Counted from the stretch's first letter, positions 38,069 to 48,159 are shown. The stretch: DNA of 64,000 nt from Paracoccus sp. Z118 (GCF_019061185.1 NZ_JAHQZU010000001.1:186001-250000); one strand, 5' to 3'. Numbers and translations: made by a program. Notes: a model not told the origin generated them from the sequence alone.

Positions 38069-41000
38069 ATGGCCATCAGCGAGCAATTTTCCACTTCCGC
38101 CAAGTTCCGGGGCGAAGCCCCCTTGCTGGAGGAGCTGGTCGCGCAGACCGCCCTGACGCCGCAGGCACGCCAGCGCATCACCGGCCGCGCCGCCGATCTC
38201 GTCCGCCGCATCCGCGGCGAGGCCCGCCCCACGCTGATGGAGCAATTCCTGGCCGAATATGGCCTTTCCACGCGCGAGGGCGTGGCGCTGATGTGCCTTG
38301 CCGAAGCCATGCTGCGCGTTCCCGACCGCATCACCATCGACGCCCTGATCGAGGACAAGATCGCCCCGTCGGACTGGGGCCGGCATCTGGGTGAGGCGTC
38401 GTCGAGCCTCGTCAACGCCTCCACCTGGGCGCTGATGCTGACCGGCAAGGTGCTGGATGACGAACAGCCGGGAATCGCCGGAACCCTGCGCCGCGCCGTG
38501 CGGCGGCTGGGCGAGCCGGTGATCCGCACCGCCGCGGGCCGAGCGATGAAGGAAATGGGGCGGCAGTTCGTCCTCGGCCAGACCATCGCGGCCGCGCTGG
38601 AGCGTGCCCGCAAGGCCGAGGCGCAGGGCTTCACCTACAGCTACGACATGCTCGGCGAGGCCGCAATGACCGCCGCCGACGCGGCCCGCTATGCCCGCAG
38701 CTACGCGGACGCCATCGCCGCCATCGCGGGCGCCTGCGACAAGGGCTCGGTCGAGGCCAATCCGGGCATCTCGATCAAGCTGTCGGCGCTGCACCCCCGC
38801 TACGAGGTCGCGCAGGAAGAACGGGTGCTGGCGGAGATGGTGCCGGTGGTCCTGTCGCTCGCCCGACAGGCGAAGGCGGCGGGCATGGGCATGAACATCG
38901 ACGCCGAGGAACAGGACCGGCTCGTCCTGTCGCTGAAGGTGATCGAGGCGGTGCTGGCCGATCCCTCGCTGGCCGGCTGGGACGGCTTCGGTGTCGTGGT
39001 GCAGGCCTACGGCAAGCGGGCGGGGGCGGTCATCGACTGGCTCTATGCCTTGGCCGAACGGCTGGACCGGCGGATCATGGTGCGGCTGGTCAAGGGCGCC
39101 TATTGGGACAGCGAGATCAAGCGGGCGCAGGTCGAGGGGCTGCCGGGTTTCCCTGTCTTCACGACCAAGGCCGCGACGGATGTCAGCTACATCGCCCACG
39201 CCCGCAAGCTGCTGGGCTACGCGGATCGCATCTATCCGCAATTCGCCACGCATAACGCCCACACCGTCGCCGCAATCCTCGACATGGCGGGCGGGACGCG
39301 GTTCGAGTTCCAGCGCCTGCACGGCATGGGCGAGCGGCTGCACGACATCGTGCTGCGGGAAACCGGGGGGCGCTGCCGCATCTATGCCCCCGTCGGTGCG
39401 CATCGCGACCTGCTGGCCTATCTGGTGCGGCGGCTGCTGGAGAACGGCGCGAACTCGTCCTTCGTCCATCAGATCGTGAACGACTCCGTCAGCCCGGAGG
39501 AGGTCGCGCGTGATCCGTTCGACGCGCTGACGGTGGCAAGGCCCTCCGCCGCGCTGGTGTCCCCGGTTGCGCTGTTCGGGGCGGCGCGGGCGAACTCGGC
39601 CGGGTTCGACCTGAACGACGAGGGGACGCTTGACCGGATCGACACGGCGCGGGGCGTTCCGGCGCAGCAGCCGCTGGTATGCCCGCTGACCGTCTCGCCG
39701 CCGGGCGGAGAGGAACGGGACGTCATCAACCCCGCGACCGGCGAGGTGATCGGGTGCGTCCTGATGGCCGACCGCGACACCGCCCTGCGCGCCATCGACG
39801 ACGCCCGCCCGTGGGACGCCCCGGCGCCGAGGCGTGCCGATGCGCTGCGCCGCGCCGCGGACCTGATGGAGCGGCGCAGCGGCGAGATCTTCGCCATTCT
39901 GGCCGCCGAGGCGGGCAAGACCCTGCCCGACGCCGTGGGCGAGTTGCGCGAGGCCGTCGATTTCCTGCGCTACTACGCCGCCGAGGGCGAGCGGCGCGAC
40001 GACCCGCCGCGCGGCATCGTCGCCGCGATCAGCCCGTGGAATTTCCCGCTCGCCATCTTCACCGGCCAGATCGCCGCCGCGCTGGTCGCCGGCAACGCGG
40101 TCATCGCCAAACCCGCCGAGGCGACGCCATTGATCGCCGCCCTTGCCGTGCGGCTGCTGCACGAGGCGGGCGTGCCGCGAACCGCGCTGCAAATGCTGCC
40201 GGGGCAGGGCAGCGTGGCCGGCGCGGCGATCACCTCGGACCCGCGCATCTGCGGCGTGGTGTTCACCGGCTCGACGGCGACGGCGCGGACCATCGCTGCC
40301 AGCATGGCGCGGCATCTTGCCCCCGGCACGCCGCTGATCGCGGAAACCGGCGGGCTGAACGCGATGATCGTGGATTCCACCGCGCTGCCCGAACAGGCAG
40401 TGCGGGACATCGTGGCGTCGGCCTTCCGCTCGGCCGGGCAGCGCTGCTCGGCCCTGCGCTGCCTCTATGTGCAGGAGGAGATCGCGGCCCCGCTGATCGG
40501 GATGCTGAAGGGGGCGATGGACGAGCTTGCCCCCGGCGATCCGTGGCAGCTTCGGACTGACGTCGGCCCGGTGATCGACGCGGGGGCGCAGAAGGGCATC
40601 GCGGACTACCTTGCGGCGAACGAGGGTTGCCTGCTGCACCGGCTGCCCGTGCCGGAACAGGGGTTCTTCATCCCGCCGACCATGCTGCGCGTGGGCGGGA
40701 TCGGCGATCTGGACCGCGAAGTGTTCGGCCCCGTCCTGCATGTCGCGACCTTCCGCGGCGACGATCTGGACAGCGTCATCCGGGACATCAACGCGCGCGG
40801 CTACGGCCTCACCTTCGCGCTGCACACCCGCATCGACGCGCGCGTGCAGGAGCTTTCGCAGGCGGTGCGGGCAGGGAACATCTACGTCAACCGCAACCAG
40901 ATCGGCGCGGTGGTCGGCAGCCAGCCCTTCGGCGGCGAGGGGCTGTCCGGCACCGGCCCGAAGGCGGGCGGGCCGAACTATGTGCCCCGGTTCTTCAGGC

Positions 41001-41476
41001 CCGAACCGCCTGCGGCCGGGGCCGAGACGTGGAAAGGTCCGGCGGACGAGACACGGCTTTGTGCCCGGCTGAGCGCCGCCGCGCCGAAGCTGATCGGCGA
41101 GCAGCTGATGCCCGGTCCGACGGGCGAGTTGAACCGACTGTCGGCATGGACCCGCCCGCCGATCCTCTGCCTCGGTCCCGGCGCGGCTGCCACGAAGGCT
41201 CAGGCCGCCGCCGTCGAAGCTCTGGGCGGCGATGCCGTCGCGGTGAACGGGACGCTGGACCCCGAGGCGCTGGTCCGCCTGCCGCCCTTCGGCGCGGCGC
41301 TCTGGTGGGGCGATGCCGCGCAGGGCCGGGCGTATGCCGAGGCGCTGGCGCAGCGCGAGGGCGAGATCGTCGCGCTGGTCACGGCGATGCCCGACCTCGC
41401 ACATGTCGCCCATGAGCGGCATCTTTGCGTGGACACGACTGCCGCAGGGGGGAACGCGGCGCTGCTTGCGGGTTAG
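38069..41476 (+). CDS. putA: Bifunctional proline dehydrogenase/delta-1-pyrroline-5-carboxylate dehydrogenase PutA
   Basis: Oxidises proline to glutamate in two steps with channelled intermediate. The 1135-residue protein has the PRODH barrel (ISIKLSALHPRYE, FGVVVQAYGKRAG, MVRLVKGAYWDSEIKRAQ, YPQFATHNAHTVAAIL) and the P5C dehydrogenase (IVAAISPWNFPLAIFTGQIA, GVVFTGSTATARTIA, catalytic Cys793 in GQRCSALRCLYVQ). A third, ALDH-related tail domain follows (after about 985). There is no N-terminal ribbon-helix-helix, so it cannot repress itself; PutR next door fits as its regulator. AAGGAGA precedes the ATG. Ends overlapping chrA by four bases. Confidence 0.97.
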   Translation: MAISEQFSTSAKFRGEAPLLEELVAQTALTPQARQRITGRAADLVRRIRGEARPTLMEQFLAEYGLSTREGVALMCLAEAMLRVPDRITIDALIEDKIAPSDWGRHLGEASSSLVNASTWALMLTGKVLDDEQPGIAGTLRRAVRRLGEPVIRTAAGRAMKEMGRQFVLGQTIAAALERARKAEAQGFTYSYDMLGEAAMTAADAARYARSYADAIAAIAGACDKGSVEANPGISIKLSALHPRYEVAQEERVLAEMVPVVLSLARQAKAAGMGMNIDAEEQDRLVLSLKVIEAVLADPSLAGWDGFGVVVQAYGKRAGAVIDWLYALAERLDRRIMVRLVKGAYWDSEIKRAQVEGLPGFPVFTTKAATDVSYIAHARKLLGYADRIYPQFATHNAHTVAAILDMAGGTRFEFQRLHGMGERLHDIVLRETGGRCRIYAPVGAHRDLLAYLVRRLLENGANSSFVHQIVNDSVSPEEVARDPFDALTVARPSAALVSPVALFGAARANSAGFDLNDEGTLDRIDTARGVPAQQPLVCPLTVSPPGGEERDVINPATGEVIGCVLMADRDTALRAIDDARPWDAPAPRRADALRRAADLMERRSGEIFAILAAEAGKTLPDAVGELREAVDFLRYYAAEGERRDDPPRGIVAAISPWNFPLAIFTGQIAAALVAGNAVIAKPAEATPLIAALAVRLLHEAGVPRTALQMLPGQGSVAGAAITSDPRICGVVFTGSTATARTIAASMARHLAPGTPLIAETGGLNAMIVDSTALPEQAVRDIVASAFRSAGQRCSALRCLYVQEEIAAPLIGMLKGAMDELAPGDPWQLRTDVGPVIDAGAQKGIADYLAANEGCLLHRLPVPEQGFFIPPTMLRVGGIGDLDREVFGPVLHVATFRGDDLDSVIRDINARGYGLTFALHTRIDARVQELSQAVRAGNIYVNRNQIGAVVGSQPFGGEGLSGTGPKAGGPNYVPRFFRPEPPAAGAETWKGPADETRLCARLSAAAPKLIGEQLMPGPTGELNRLSAWTRPPILCLGPGAAATKAQAAAVEALGGDAVAVNGTLDPEALVRLPPFGAALWWGDAAQGRAYAEALAQREGEIVALVTAMPDLAHVAHERHLCVDTTAAGGNAALLAG

Positions 41477-42684
41477 CCGATCAGCGCCAGCCCCGCGCCG
41501 CCGAACGCTGCGATCAGCACGACAAGCCAGGGCGGCAGCTTCCAGGCCATCAGCAGAACGAAACAGGCCAGCACCAGCGCGAGATCCCGCATGCTGCCGA
41601 CCGCGCTGGTGAAGACCGGCGAATAGAGTGCCGCGCCGAGGATGCCGACCACCGCCGCATTCGCCCCCTGCATCAGCGATTGCGCCTGCGGCATCGCCCG
41701 GAAACGGTCCCAGAACGGCAGTACGCCGATCAGGATCAGAAACCCCGGCAGGAACACCGCGATCAGCGCGATGAGCGCGCCGGGAACCCCGCTCGGCGCC
41801 GGCCCGAGGGCCCCGCCGAGATAGGCGGCGAAGGTGAAGAGCGGGCCGGGCACCGCCTGCGCGGCGCCGTAGCCGGCGAGGAACCGGTCCTCGCTCACCC
41901 AGCCCGGCTGGACGACTTCGGCCTGCAGCAGCGGCAGCACGACATGGCCGCCGCCGAAGACCAGCGCACCGGCGCGGTAGAAGCTGTTGAACACGGCGAG
42001 CGTCTGCGACTGCCCGGCCAGCAGCGGCAGCAGCAGCAGCCCCGTGAACAGCACCAGCGCGAGCGCCGCCGCCCGCTTTGAGACCGGCATCGAGACGAGG
42101 CCGCCCATCGGGCGCGCCGTCCCGCGGCCCAGCATGATGCCGGCGAGCGCACCGAACAGGATGGCGGCGATCATCCCCGGCGGCCCCGGAACGAAGGCCA
42201 GCAGCGCCACGGCGGCGACCGCGATCGTCGCCCGCTCCCTGTCGGGGCAGAGCGTCCGCGCCATGCCCCAGACCGCCTGCGCGACGATGGCGACGGCGAC
42301 CAGCTTCAGCCCGTGCAGCGCGCCGGCCCAGAACGGCCCCGTCAGCGAGGCCGCAGTCATCGCGAAGACCAGCAGGATCAGCGCCGAGGGCAGGGTGAAG
42401 GCTGCGAAGGCCGCCAGCGCCCCAAGCCAGCCGGCCCGGCGCAGCCCCAGCGCGAAACCCACCTGGCTCGACGCCGGGCCGGGCAGGAACTGACAGAGCG
42501 CGACGAGATCGGCATAGGCTTCGTCGCTCAGCCAGCGGCGGCGCGTCACCAGCTCGTCGCGGAAATAGCCCAGATGCGCGATCGGCCCGCCGAATGAGGT
42601 CAGGCCGAGCTTGAGGAAGACCCGGAAGACTTCGCCCGCCGTGCCGGTGGCTGGCGCGGGGATGCTGACGGGGCTGTCGGTCAT
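41473..42684 (-). CDS. chrA: Chromate transporter ChrA, long two-domain form
   Basis: CHR-family membrane exporter, 403 residues, with two homologous halves of about six helices. Half one: FLKLGLTSFGGPIAHLGYFR, CQFLPGPASSQVGFALGLRR. Half two: FYRAGALVFGGGHVVLPLLQ and YGAAQAVPGPLFTFAAYLGG. The GGPxAH and PGP motifs of CHR proteins are present in each. Family members export chromate, though some have other substrates. The ATG at 42684 follows directly on the amino-acid dehydrogenase gene (85 bases), same strand. Its 3' end overlaps putA. Confidence 0.92.
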   Translation of the reverse strand: MTDSPVSIPAPATGTAGEVFRVFLKLGLTSFGGPIAHLGYFRDELVTRRRWLSDEAYADLVALCQFLPGPASSQVGFALGLRRAGWLGALAAFAAFTLPSALILLVFAMTAASLTGPFWAGALHGLKLVAVAIVAQAVWGMARTLCPDRERATIAVAAVALLAFVPGPPGMIAAILFGALAGIMLGRGTARPMGGLVSMPVSKRAAALALVLFTGLLLLPLLAGQSQTLAVFNSFYRAGALVFGGGHVVLPLLQAEVVQPGWVSEDRFLAGYGAAQAVPGPLFTFAAYLGGALGPAPSGVPGALIALIAVFLPGFLILIGVLPFWDRFRAMPQAQSLMQGANAAVVGILGAALYSPVFTSAVGSMRDLALVLACFVLLMAWKLPPWLVVLIAAFGGAGLALIG

Positions 42685-42769
42685 GTCGTCTCTGTTCCTC
42701 GGGCAGGGCTGACTGCCCCCTTCATGTCACCGCGCCATGACAGTCCCGCGACGGTGCCGCCCCGAGGTG

Positions 42770-44047
42770 TCAGGCTGCCTCTGCCGCGCGGCGGGCGAAG
42801 CGGCGGGCGCTGAACCCGGCAAGCTCGATCTCGGGCGTCTCGCCCGCCGCGAGCTGCGCTGCCAGCCGCCCCGTCCGGGCCGAGCCCACCAGCCCGATAT
42901 GACCGTGGCCGAAGGCGTGAACCACGCCCGCGATCCCCGAGGCGGTCCCGATCACCGGTATCCCGTCCGGGGTCGAGGGGCGGTGCCCCATCCAGACCTT
43001 CGCATCCTTCGTGTCGAGCGCGGGAACGATCTCGGCCAGATGCTTGCGCAGAATCTCGGCCCGGCGCCAGTTCGGCGCAGCATCGATGCCGCCGATCTCC
43101 ACCTGACCGGCGCAGCGGACCCCCTGGGCCAGCTTGGTGACGATCACCTTGCGATCGCCCACCATCACCGGAATCGCGGGGCCAGGCACGTCCTCGCCCT
43201 CCACGGTGACATGGTAGCCGCGCTCGCTTTCCAGCGGCACCCGGTCGCCGGCCAGCGCCGCCAGAACGCCCGAGCGCACCCCCGCCGCGATCACCGCCGC
43301 GCCGCAAGCGACAGTCCCCTGCGACGTCTCGACGCCGGTCAGCCGGCCGCCCGCCTGCATGAAGCCGAGCGCCCGCGCCTCCAGCCGGCGCGCGCCGAGG
43401 CGTTCGGCATACGCCACCAGCCCGGCCACATAGGCGCCGGGATTGCGGCAATGGCCCGCCTCGGCGACGAGGAAACCGTAGCGGTAGTCGCGCGACAGGT
43501 CGGGCTGCATGGCGGCGATCTCGTCGGCGTCCAGCTCGCGCCAGTCGATCCCGACCTCGCGGCGGATCTTCCAGCCGAAGGCGTCGCCCTGGAAGGCTTC
43601 GCGGTCGCGCCAGACATGCATGAGGCCGCTGGTCGCGTCGATCAGATGCGACAGGCCCGCGCGCTCCGCCACCTCGGCATGAAGGCGCGGCGCGTCGATC
43701 AGCAGGCTGCGGAGATGGCGGGCGATGGCGGCGACCTTCGCCTCGGTCGAGGCGGCGGCGAGATAGCGCCAGAGCCACCCGGCCGAACGCGGCAGATAGG
43801 TCGGGCGCACGGCCAGCGGTCCCAGCGGATCGGCCAGCCAGCCCGGTAGCTGCTTCCAGACGCCGGGCGTCGCGGGCGGCACCACGGAATGCGAGGACAG
43901 CCACGCGGCGTTGCCATAGCTCGCCGCATGGTCCGCCCCGACCGATCCCGGCTCGATCAGCACGACGTCCAGCCCGCGCTCGGCCAGTTGAACTGCCGTC
44001 TGCGCCCCGATGGCCCCGGCCCCGATCACCGCAACATCCGCTTTCAT
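42770..44047 (-). CDS. FAD-dependent D-amino-acid dehydrogenase (DadA-like)
   Basis: Flavoprotein oxidoreductase of the DAO fold, 425 residues. It starts MKADVAVIGAGAIGAQTAVQ (FAD-binding glycine loop), then EPGSVGADHAASYGNAAWLS typical of DadA, and closes with MGHRPSTPDGIPVIGTASGI and VHAFGHGHIGLVGSARTGRL. Members oxidise D-amino acids to 2-oxo acids with quinone reduction. GGGAGAG precedes the ATG at 44047. The substrate is inferred from family. It lies upstream of chrA on the same strand and is divergent from the flavoprotein gene. Confidence 0.87.
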   Translation of the reverse strand: MKADVAVIGAGAIGAQTAVQLAERGLDVVLIEPGSVGADHAASYGNAAWLSSHSVVPPATPGVWKQLPGWLADPLGPLAVRPTYLPRSAGWLWRYLAAASTEAKVAAIARHLRSLLIDAPRLHAEVAERAGLSHLIDATSGLMHVWRDREAFQGDAFGWKIRREVGIDWRELDADEIAAMQPDLSRDYRYGFLVAEAGHCRNPGAYVAGLVAYAERLGARRLEARALGFMQAGGRLTGVETSQGTVACGAAVIAAGVRSGVLAALAGDRVPLESERGYHVTVEGEDVPGPAIPVMVGDRKVIVTKLAQGVRCAGQVEIGGIDAAPNWRRAEILRKHLAEIVPALDTKDAKVWMGHRPSTPDGIPVIGTASGIAGVVHAFGHGHIGLVGSARTGRLAAQLAAGETPEIELAGFSARRFARRAAEAA

Positions 44048-44195
44048 GTCCGCTCTCCCGCGCTCCATTCTTCCGCGGGTTTTCCTAGCAGGGTGGAATG
44101 CCGGAGTCTCCCCGTTCCGGCGGCCGCGTCGAAGGGTATGGCGAGGGGGCCGCCGCGCTGCTAAGCCACGGTAAAACCGGCAAGGCGGGCGAGAC

Positions 44196-45404
44196 ATGAG
44201 CCATATCGCGATCGTGGGTGCGGGGCAGGCGGGCGCGGCGCTGACGGCGAAACTGCGCGCGGCGGGGTTCGACGGCGACGTGACGCTGATCGGGGACGAG
44301 CCGGTTCTGCCGTATCAGCGCCCGCCGCTGTCCAAGAAATACCTGCTGAAGCGGATGACCGCCGAGCAGCTTTTCCTGCGCCCGCAGCATTTCTACGACG
44401 AGCATGGCATCCGGGTGTTGACCGGCCAGCGGGTGCCGTCGATCGACCCCGCCGCGCGGCGGCTGACGCTGGCGGGCGGGACGCTGGATTACGACCAGCT
44501 TGCCCTGACGACCGGCGCCGCGCCGCGGATGCTGCCCGCCGCGCTCGGCGGCAACCTGCCCGGCGTCCACGTCATCCGGCAACTGGCCGATGTGGACCGG
44601 ATGGCCCCCGAGTTCCAACCGGGCCGGCGAGTCCTCATCATCGGCGGCGGCTATATCGGGCTGGAGGCGGCGGCGGTCGCCGCGTCCTCGGGTCTGGACG
44701 TCACGCTGGTCGAAACCGCCGAGCGCATCCTGCAGCGGGTCGCTGCGCGGGAGACCTCGAATTACTTCCGGGCGCTGCACAAGGCGCACGGAGTCCGCAT
44801 CCTCGAAGGGACCACGCTGCTGGGGATGGAGCGATTGCCCGACGGCGCCATCGCGGCGCAGCTTTCGGACGGCGTCCCGCGGGTTGCGGATTTCGTGATC
44901 GTCGGCATCGGCGTCACCCCGAACGAGACGCTCGCGGCGGATGCGGGGCTGGCCTGCGACAACGGCATCGTGGTCGATGCGCTGGGGCGGACCTCCGACC
45001 CGGCGATCTGGGCCGCCGGGGACTGCGCGCGGCTGCCGTATCGCGGGCAGATGATCCGGCTGGAAAGCGTCCAGAACGCCATCGACCAGGCCGAGGCGGT
45101 GGCGCTCAACATGCTCGGCGCGGGGCGGGATTACCTGCCGAAACCGTGGTTCTGGTCGGACCAGTACGATGTCAAGCTGCAGATCGCGGGGCTGAATACC
45201 GGCCATGACCGCGTGGCGGTGCGGCCGGGCACGACCGATCAGGTCCGCTCGCACTGGTACTACCGGGCCGGCGAGTTGCTGGCGGTGGACGCGATGAACG
45301 ATCCGCGCGCCTACATGGCGGGCAAGCGGATGATCGACTCCGGCCGCTCGCCCGCGCCGGAGGAGGTGGCGGACCCGGCGGTCGATCTGAAGTCGCTGCT
45401 GTAG
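44196..45404 (+). CDS. NAD(P)H-dependent FAD reductase, rhodocoxin/putidaredoxin reductase type
   Basis: A 402-residue pyridine-nucleotide-disulfide-like flavoprotein that usually reduces a [2Fe-2S] ferredoxin. FAD-binding start MSHIAIVGAGQAGAALTAKL, RPPLSKKYLLKR near 48-59, NAD-binding loop VLIIGGGYIGLEAAAVAASS, and the closing FAD motif AIWAAGDCARLPY, then WFWSDQYDVKLQIAG. No active-site disulfide is present, as expected for ferredoxin reductases. A ferredoxin partner is not adjacent; the P450 at 56.8 kb could be a user, which is speculation. Confidence 0.9.
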   Translation: MSHIAIVGAGQAGAALTAKLRAAGFDGDVTLIGDEPVLPYQRPPLSKKYLLKRMTAEQLFLRPQHFYDEHGIRVLTGQRVPSIDPAARRLTLAGGTLDYDQLALTTGAAPRMLPAALGGNLPGVHVIRQLADVDRMAPEFQPGRRVLIIGGGYIGLEAAAVAASSGLDVTLVETAERILQRVAARETSNYFRALHKAHGVRILEGTTLLGMERLPDGAIAAQLSDGVPRVADFVIVGIGVTPNETLAADAGLACDNGIVVDALGRTSDPAIWAAGDCARLPYRGQMIRLESVQNAIDQAEAVALNMLGAGRDYLPKPWFWSDQYDVKLQIAGLNTGHDRVAVRPGTTDQVRSHWYYRAGELLAVDAMNDPRAYMAGKRMIDSGRSPAPEEVADPAVDLKSLL

Positions 45405-45553
45405 GGGGCTCAGAGCCAGAACATGACGCGGCTCTGACGCCAGCCCGCTCGCGAGGCTAGGATCGAGAGCTTCGGCAGTTGGTTCAGAGGACCCTGCGTG
45501 CGGCCGGGGTGCCGCACTGTCCGGCGGATACCGTCCGCAGGCCGGGCGGGCTG

Positions 45554-45865
45554 CCACCGCCTGAAGCCCGACGGCAGTTCCGCGACTGGCGCACCGCTCC
45601 CGAGGGCACCCGGCTTGCGCTGGATGACGGCCGGATAATAGCGCCATTCATGGGCCCTGCGTGGCGGCAGGTGATGGGACCGCTGGGTCACCCGCCCATG
45701 TTCGCACGGGATCTGTCCCTCGGCGGCAACCACCAGCCGATCCGGGTCGACTCTCAGACTGACAGGACGGTTGGCGAAGGACGCCGGCACGCTGTAGCGG
45801 TTGCGTCCGAAGCCGATCCGGCAGGTGGGTGAGACACGCTTGCTCCATCCGACGAAGCCGTCGAA
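45554..45865 (-). pseudogene. IS21 family transposase IstA fragment
   Basis: The minus-strand frame reads [77 protein letters not shown] and IQRKPGALGSGAPVAELPSG, the well-known C-terminal segment of IstA. The catalytic domain is absent and homology stops at both ends (about 45865 and 45554), so it is a remnant of roughly 104 codons. The upstream 45405-45553 holds only a short inverted repeat (TCAGAGCC/GGCTCTGA at 45410-45437) that could end the reductase transcript. Confidence 0.8.
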
Positions 45866-45889
45866 GGCAGCGGCAGCGGCAGCGGCAGC
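45866..45889. repeat. (GGCAGC)x4 microsatellite at the IS junction
   Basis: Four perfect tandem copies of GGCAGC at 45866-45889. It begins exactly where the IS21 homology ends and lies about 50 bases before the IS3 homology, so it marks the join between the two remnants. Confidence 0.85.
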
Positions 45890-45938
45890 AGCGCGGCCTG
45901 CTCTTCGGCCCGAGCGTCGGCGACGGTTCGCCGCCGCG

Positions 45939-46415
45939 GTCGACACCTCGATTTCGGGGCGCCGCGGCGCGCGGGAGCTGAGGGCTCTGATCGCCCGGCG
46001 CGGCAAGCCAGGCCTGATCGTCAGCGAACATGGGACCGAGTTCACCTCGAACGCCATGCTGGCCTGGAGCGAAGAGACCGGCGTGTCCTGGCTTTTCATC
46101 GCGCCCGGCAAGCCCATGCAGAACGGCATCTGCGAGGCGTTCAACTCGAAGATGCGGGACGAACTCTTGAACGAGACGCTGTTCTTCGGCCTCGATCAGG
46201 CCCGCCGCATCGTCGCCAGCTGGATGGCCGTCTACACCGCGGCCCGGCCCCATTCGGCACTCGGCCACCAGACCCCCTCGACGCAGTGCGTCGCCGCCCA
46301 ACTCGCCGCAACGGGCGATCGGCTGCACGCGATGGCAACGTTCCGCCAATTGCCCATTGCTCCCTCCCCGCAAGCGGGCAAATGTCACCCGCCGGCTCTG
46401 GTCTCAGGTGGATGA
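45939..46415 (+). pseudogene. IS3 family transposase OrfB C-terminal fragment
   Basis: The frame reads [80 protein letters not shown] and [20 protein letters not shown], which is the rve integrase end of IS3-group OrfB. The N-terminal half including the first catalytic Asp is missing, and the second Asp is Glu (SEHGTE instead of SDNGTE), so it is inactive. Homology starts near 45939. The stop is at 46413-46415. OrfA and terminal repeats were not found. Confidence 0.8.
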
Positions 46416-46543
46416 AGGTCAGGGGTCACAGCACAGGGTGCAAGCAGCTTGCTGATGATCCAGTCGCGCGAGAAGGGCGGATGCACATCGTCCTTGTCCT
46501 TGTCTGTTCGCAGCATCAGCCCATCGGTCGCGGCCGGATGCGG

Positions 46544-47005
46544 TCAGCTTCTCCAGACCTCGATCGTCGGCAGGTCCGTCAGGCTCGCGCCGAGCGCCTG
46601 CAGCGCCGGAAGCGAGACCTGGCTGCCCCCGGTGGCGGGGCCGCCCAGCGGGATCAGGTCCACATTGGCCGCGCGGCCGGTCGCCGGATTCACCAGCCGC
46701 CCCTTGCCGGGCGCGGTGACGAGCGGCGTCTTGATCCACATCCCCGGCTCGGCCGCGTTGCCGAGCGAAGCGACCGTCGTGCCGAGCCGGCCGGCGGCCG
46801 TTGCTGGCGCAGCCGTCCCGCCCGCGCCGGGCGGCGGGGTCGCGATGATGACCGCATCGCCGTCAGCGGTGGGCGCGGCGACCACGGTCGCGCCGTTGTC
46901 CAGATGGGCGACGACCGGCTTGGGGGTGGGGCCCTCGGCGGCCTGCTGGTCGCAGGCGGCGACGGCGAGCAGCGGAAGGATCAGACTCAGACGGGAAAGC
47001 TTCAT
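46544..47005 (-). CDS. Hypothetical lipoprotein, weakly RlpA-like
   Basis: The 153-residue precursor starts MKLSRLSLILPLLAVAAC (lipobox VAAC, Cys18; Asp at +2, which can favour inner-membrane retention). The C-terminal half has VNPATGRAANVDLIPLGGPA and TGGSQVSLPALQALGASLTD, resembling the double-psi barrel of rare lipoprotein A, which has DRGPF..GGRxIDLS; the catalytic Asp is not evident. This is a weak likeness. AGAGGG lies upstream of the ATG at 47005. It lies next to the IS scar; 46416-46543 holds no convincing gene. Function unknown. Confidence 0.65.
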   Translation of the reverse strand: MKLSRLSLILPLLAVAACDQQAAEGPTPKPVVAHLDNGATVVAAPTADGDAVIIATPPPGAGGTAAPATAAGRLGTTVASLGNAAEPGMWIKTPLVTAPGKGRLVNPATGRAANVDLIPLGGPATGGSQVSLPALQALGASLTDLPTIEVWRS

Positions 47006-47135
47006 GGCAATGCCCTCTTTGGCGTGACTGTCACCGGCTTGACACGCGCCGGGCGCTCCGTCCATCCGCCATGCGCCCGCGACTTCACGGCGGCACCGGC
47101 TTGTGCCGAACCGGCCACGCCCATATCATCATCGG

Positions 47136-48152
47136 ATGAACGCGCCGTTTCCCCCGACCGCCCCGCTGATCGACCCGTTCGCGCGGCCGATCACCTATCT
47201 GCGTGTCTCCGTCACCGACCGCTGCGATTTCCGCTGCACCTACTGCATGGCCGAGCACATGCAGTTCCTGCCCAAGGTTGAGCTGCTGACGCTGGAGGAG
47301 CTGGAACGGCTCTGCGGCGCCTTCATCGATCTGGGGGTCCGCAAGCTGCGGGTGACGGGCGGCGAGCCGCTGGTGCGCCGCAACATCATGTCGTTCTTCA
47401 AGGTGATGTCGGAACGGCTGGGCAGCGGCCTCGACGAGCTGACGCTGACCACCAACGGCAGCCAGCTTGCCCGCTTCGCGGACCAGCTTGCCGATTGCGG
47501 GGTGCGGCGGATCAACGTCTCGCTGGACACGCTGGACGCGGACAAGTTCGCCGCGATCACCCGCTGGGGCCGTCTGCCGCAGGTGATGGACGGCATCCGC
47601 GCCGCGAAAGCCGCCGGAATCCGCGTCAAGATCAACGTCGTGGCACTGAAAGGTTTCAACGAGGATGAGCTTTTCCCGCTGCTCGACTGGTGCGCCAGGG
47701 AAGGGCACGACCTGACCTTCATCGAGGTCATGCCGATGGGCGATCTTGGCGGCGAGGACCGGCTGGACCAGTATTGGCCGCTGAGCGACCTGCGTGCCCG
47801 GCTCGAAGGACGCTTCACCCTGACGGACCTGCCCGAGCGGACCGGCGGCCCGGCCCGCTATGTGCGGATCGAGGAGACGGGGCAGAAGATCGGCTTCATC
47901 ACTCCGCTGACCCACAATTTCTGCGAAAGCTGCAACCGGGTGCGGCTGACCTGCACGGGCGAGCTTTACATGTGCCTCGGGCAGGAAGACCGCGCCGACC
48001 TGCGCGCCCCGCTGCGGGCCAGCGCCGACGACGGCGCGCTGCGCCAGACGATCCGCGCCGCCATCGCCCGCAAGCCCAAGGGGCACGACTTCGACTATTC
48101 GCGCGGCGTTTCCGGCCAGATCTCGCGTCACATGAGTCACACCGGCGGCTGA
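47136..48152 (+). CDS. moaA: GTP 3',8-cyclase MoaA
   Basis: Radical SAM enzyme for the first step of molybdenum cofactor synthesis. The 338-residue protein has the SAM cluster CDFRCTYC (Cys30, Cys34, Cys37), [39 protein letters not shown], a second cluster site [20 protein letters not shown] near the C-terminus, and ends [13 protein letters not shown] with the required GG. The ATG at 47136 is preferred; the frame opens at 47103 without conservation. No other moa genes are next to it; the GFA gene is convergent. Confidence 0.95.
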   Translation: MNAPFPPTAPLIDPFARPITYLRVSVTDRCDFRCTYCMAEHMQFLPKVELLTLEELERLCGAFIDLGVRKLRVTGGEPLVRRNIMSFFKVMSERLGSGLDELTLTTNGSQLARFADQLADCGVRRINVSLDTLDADKFAAITRWGRLPQVMDGIRAAKAAGIRVKINVVALKGFNEDELFPLLDWCAREGHDLTFIEVMPMGDLGGEDRLDQYWPLSDLRARLEGRFTLTDLPERTGGPARYVRIEETGQKIGFITPLTHNFCESCNRVRLTCTGELYMCLGQEDRADLRAPLRASADDGALRQTIRAAIARKPKGHDFDYSRGVSGQISRHMSHTGG

Positions 48153-48159
48153 GAAATCT

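Noticed and set aside
37961..41422. Very long minus-strand open frame running back from putR through all of putA
   Set aside because: It is the antisense of putA; the translation is Arg/Ala/Gly/Pro-rich without family pattern until the PutR start at 37960.
45479..45832. Plus-strand frame of 117 codons over the IS21 fragment
   Set aside because: It is antisense to clear IstA homology on the minus strand.
46385..46516. 43-codon minus-strand frame after the RlpA-like lipoprotein (MLRTDKDKDDVHPPFSRDWI..)
   Set aside because: It reads like protein but has a weak ribosome site, runs into the IS3 fragment and matches nothing I know; it may be the remnant of a gene cut by the IS, not an active gene.
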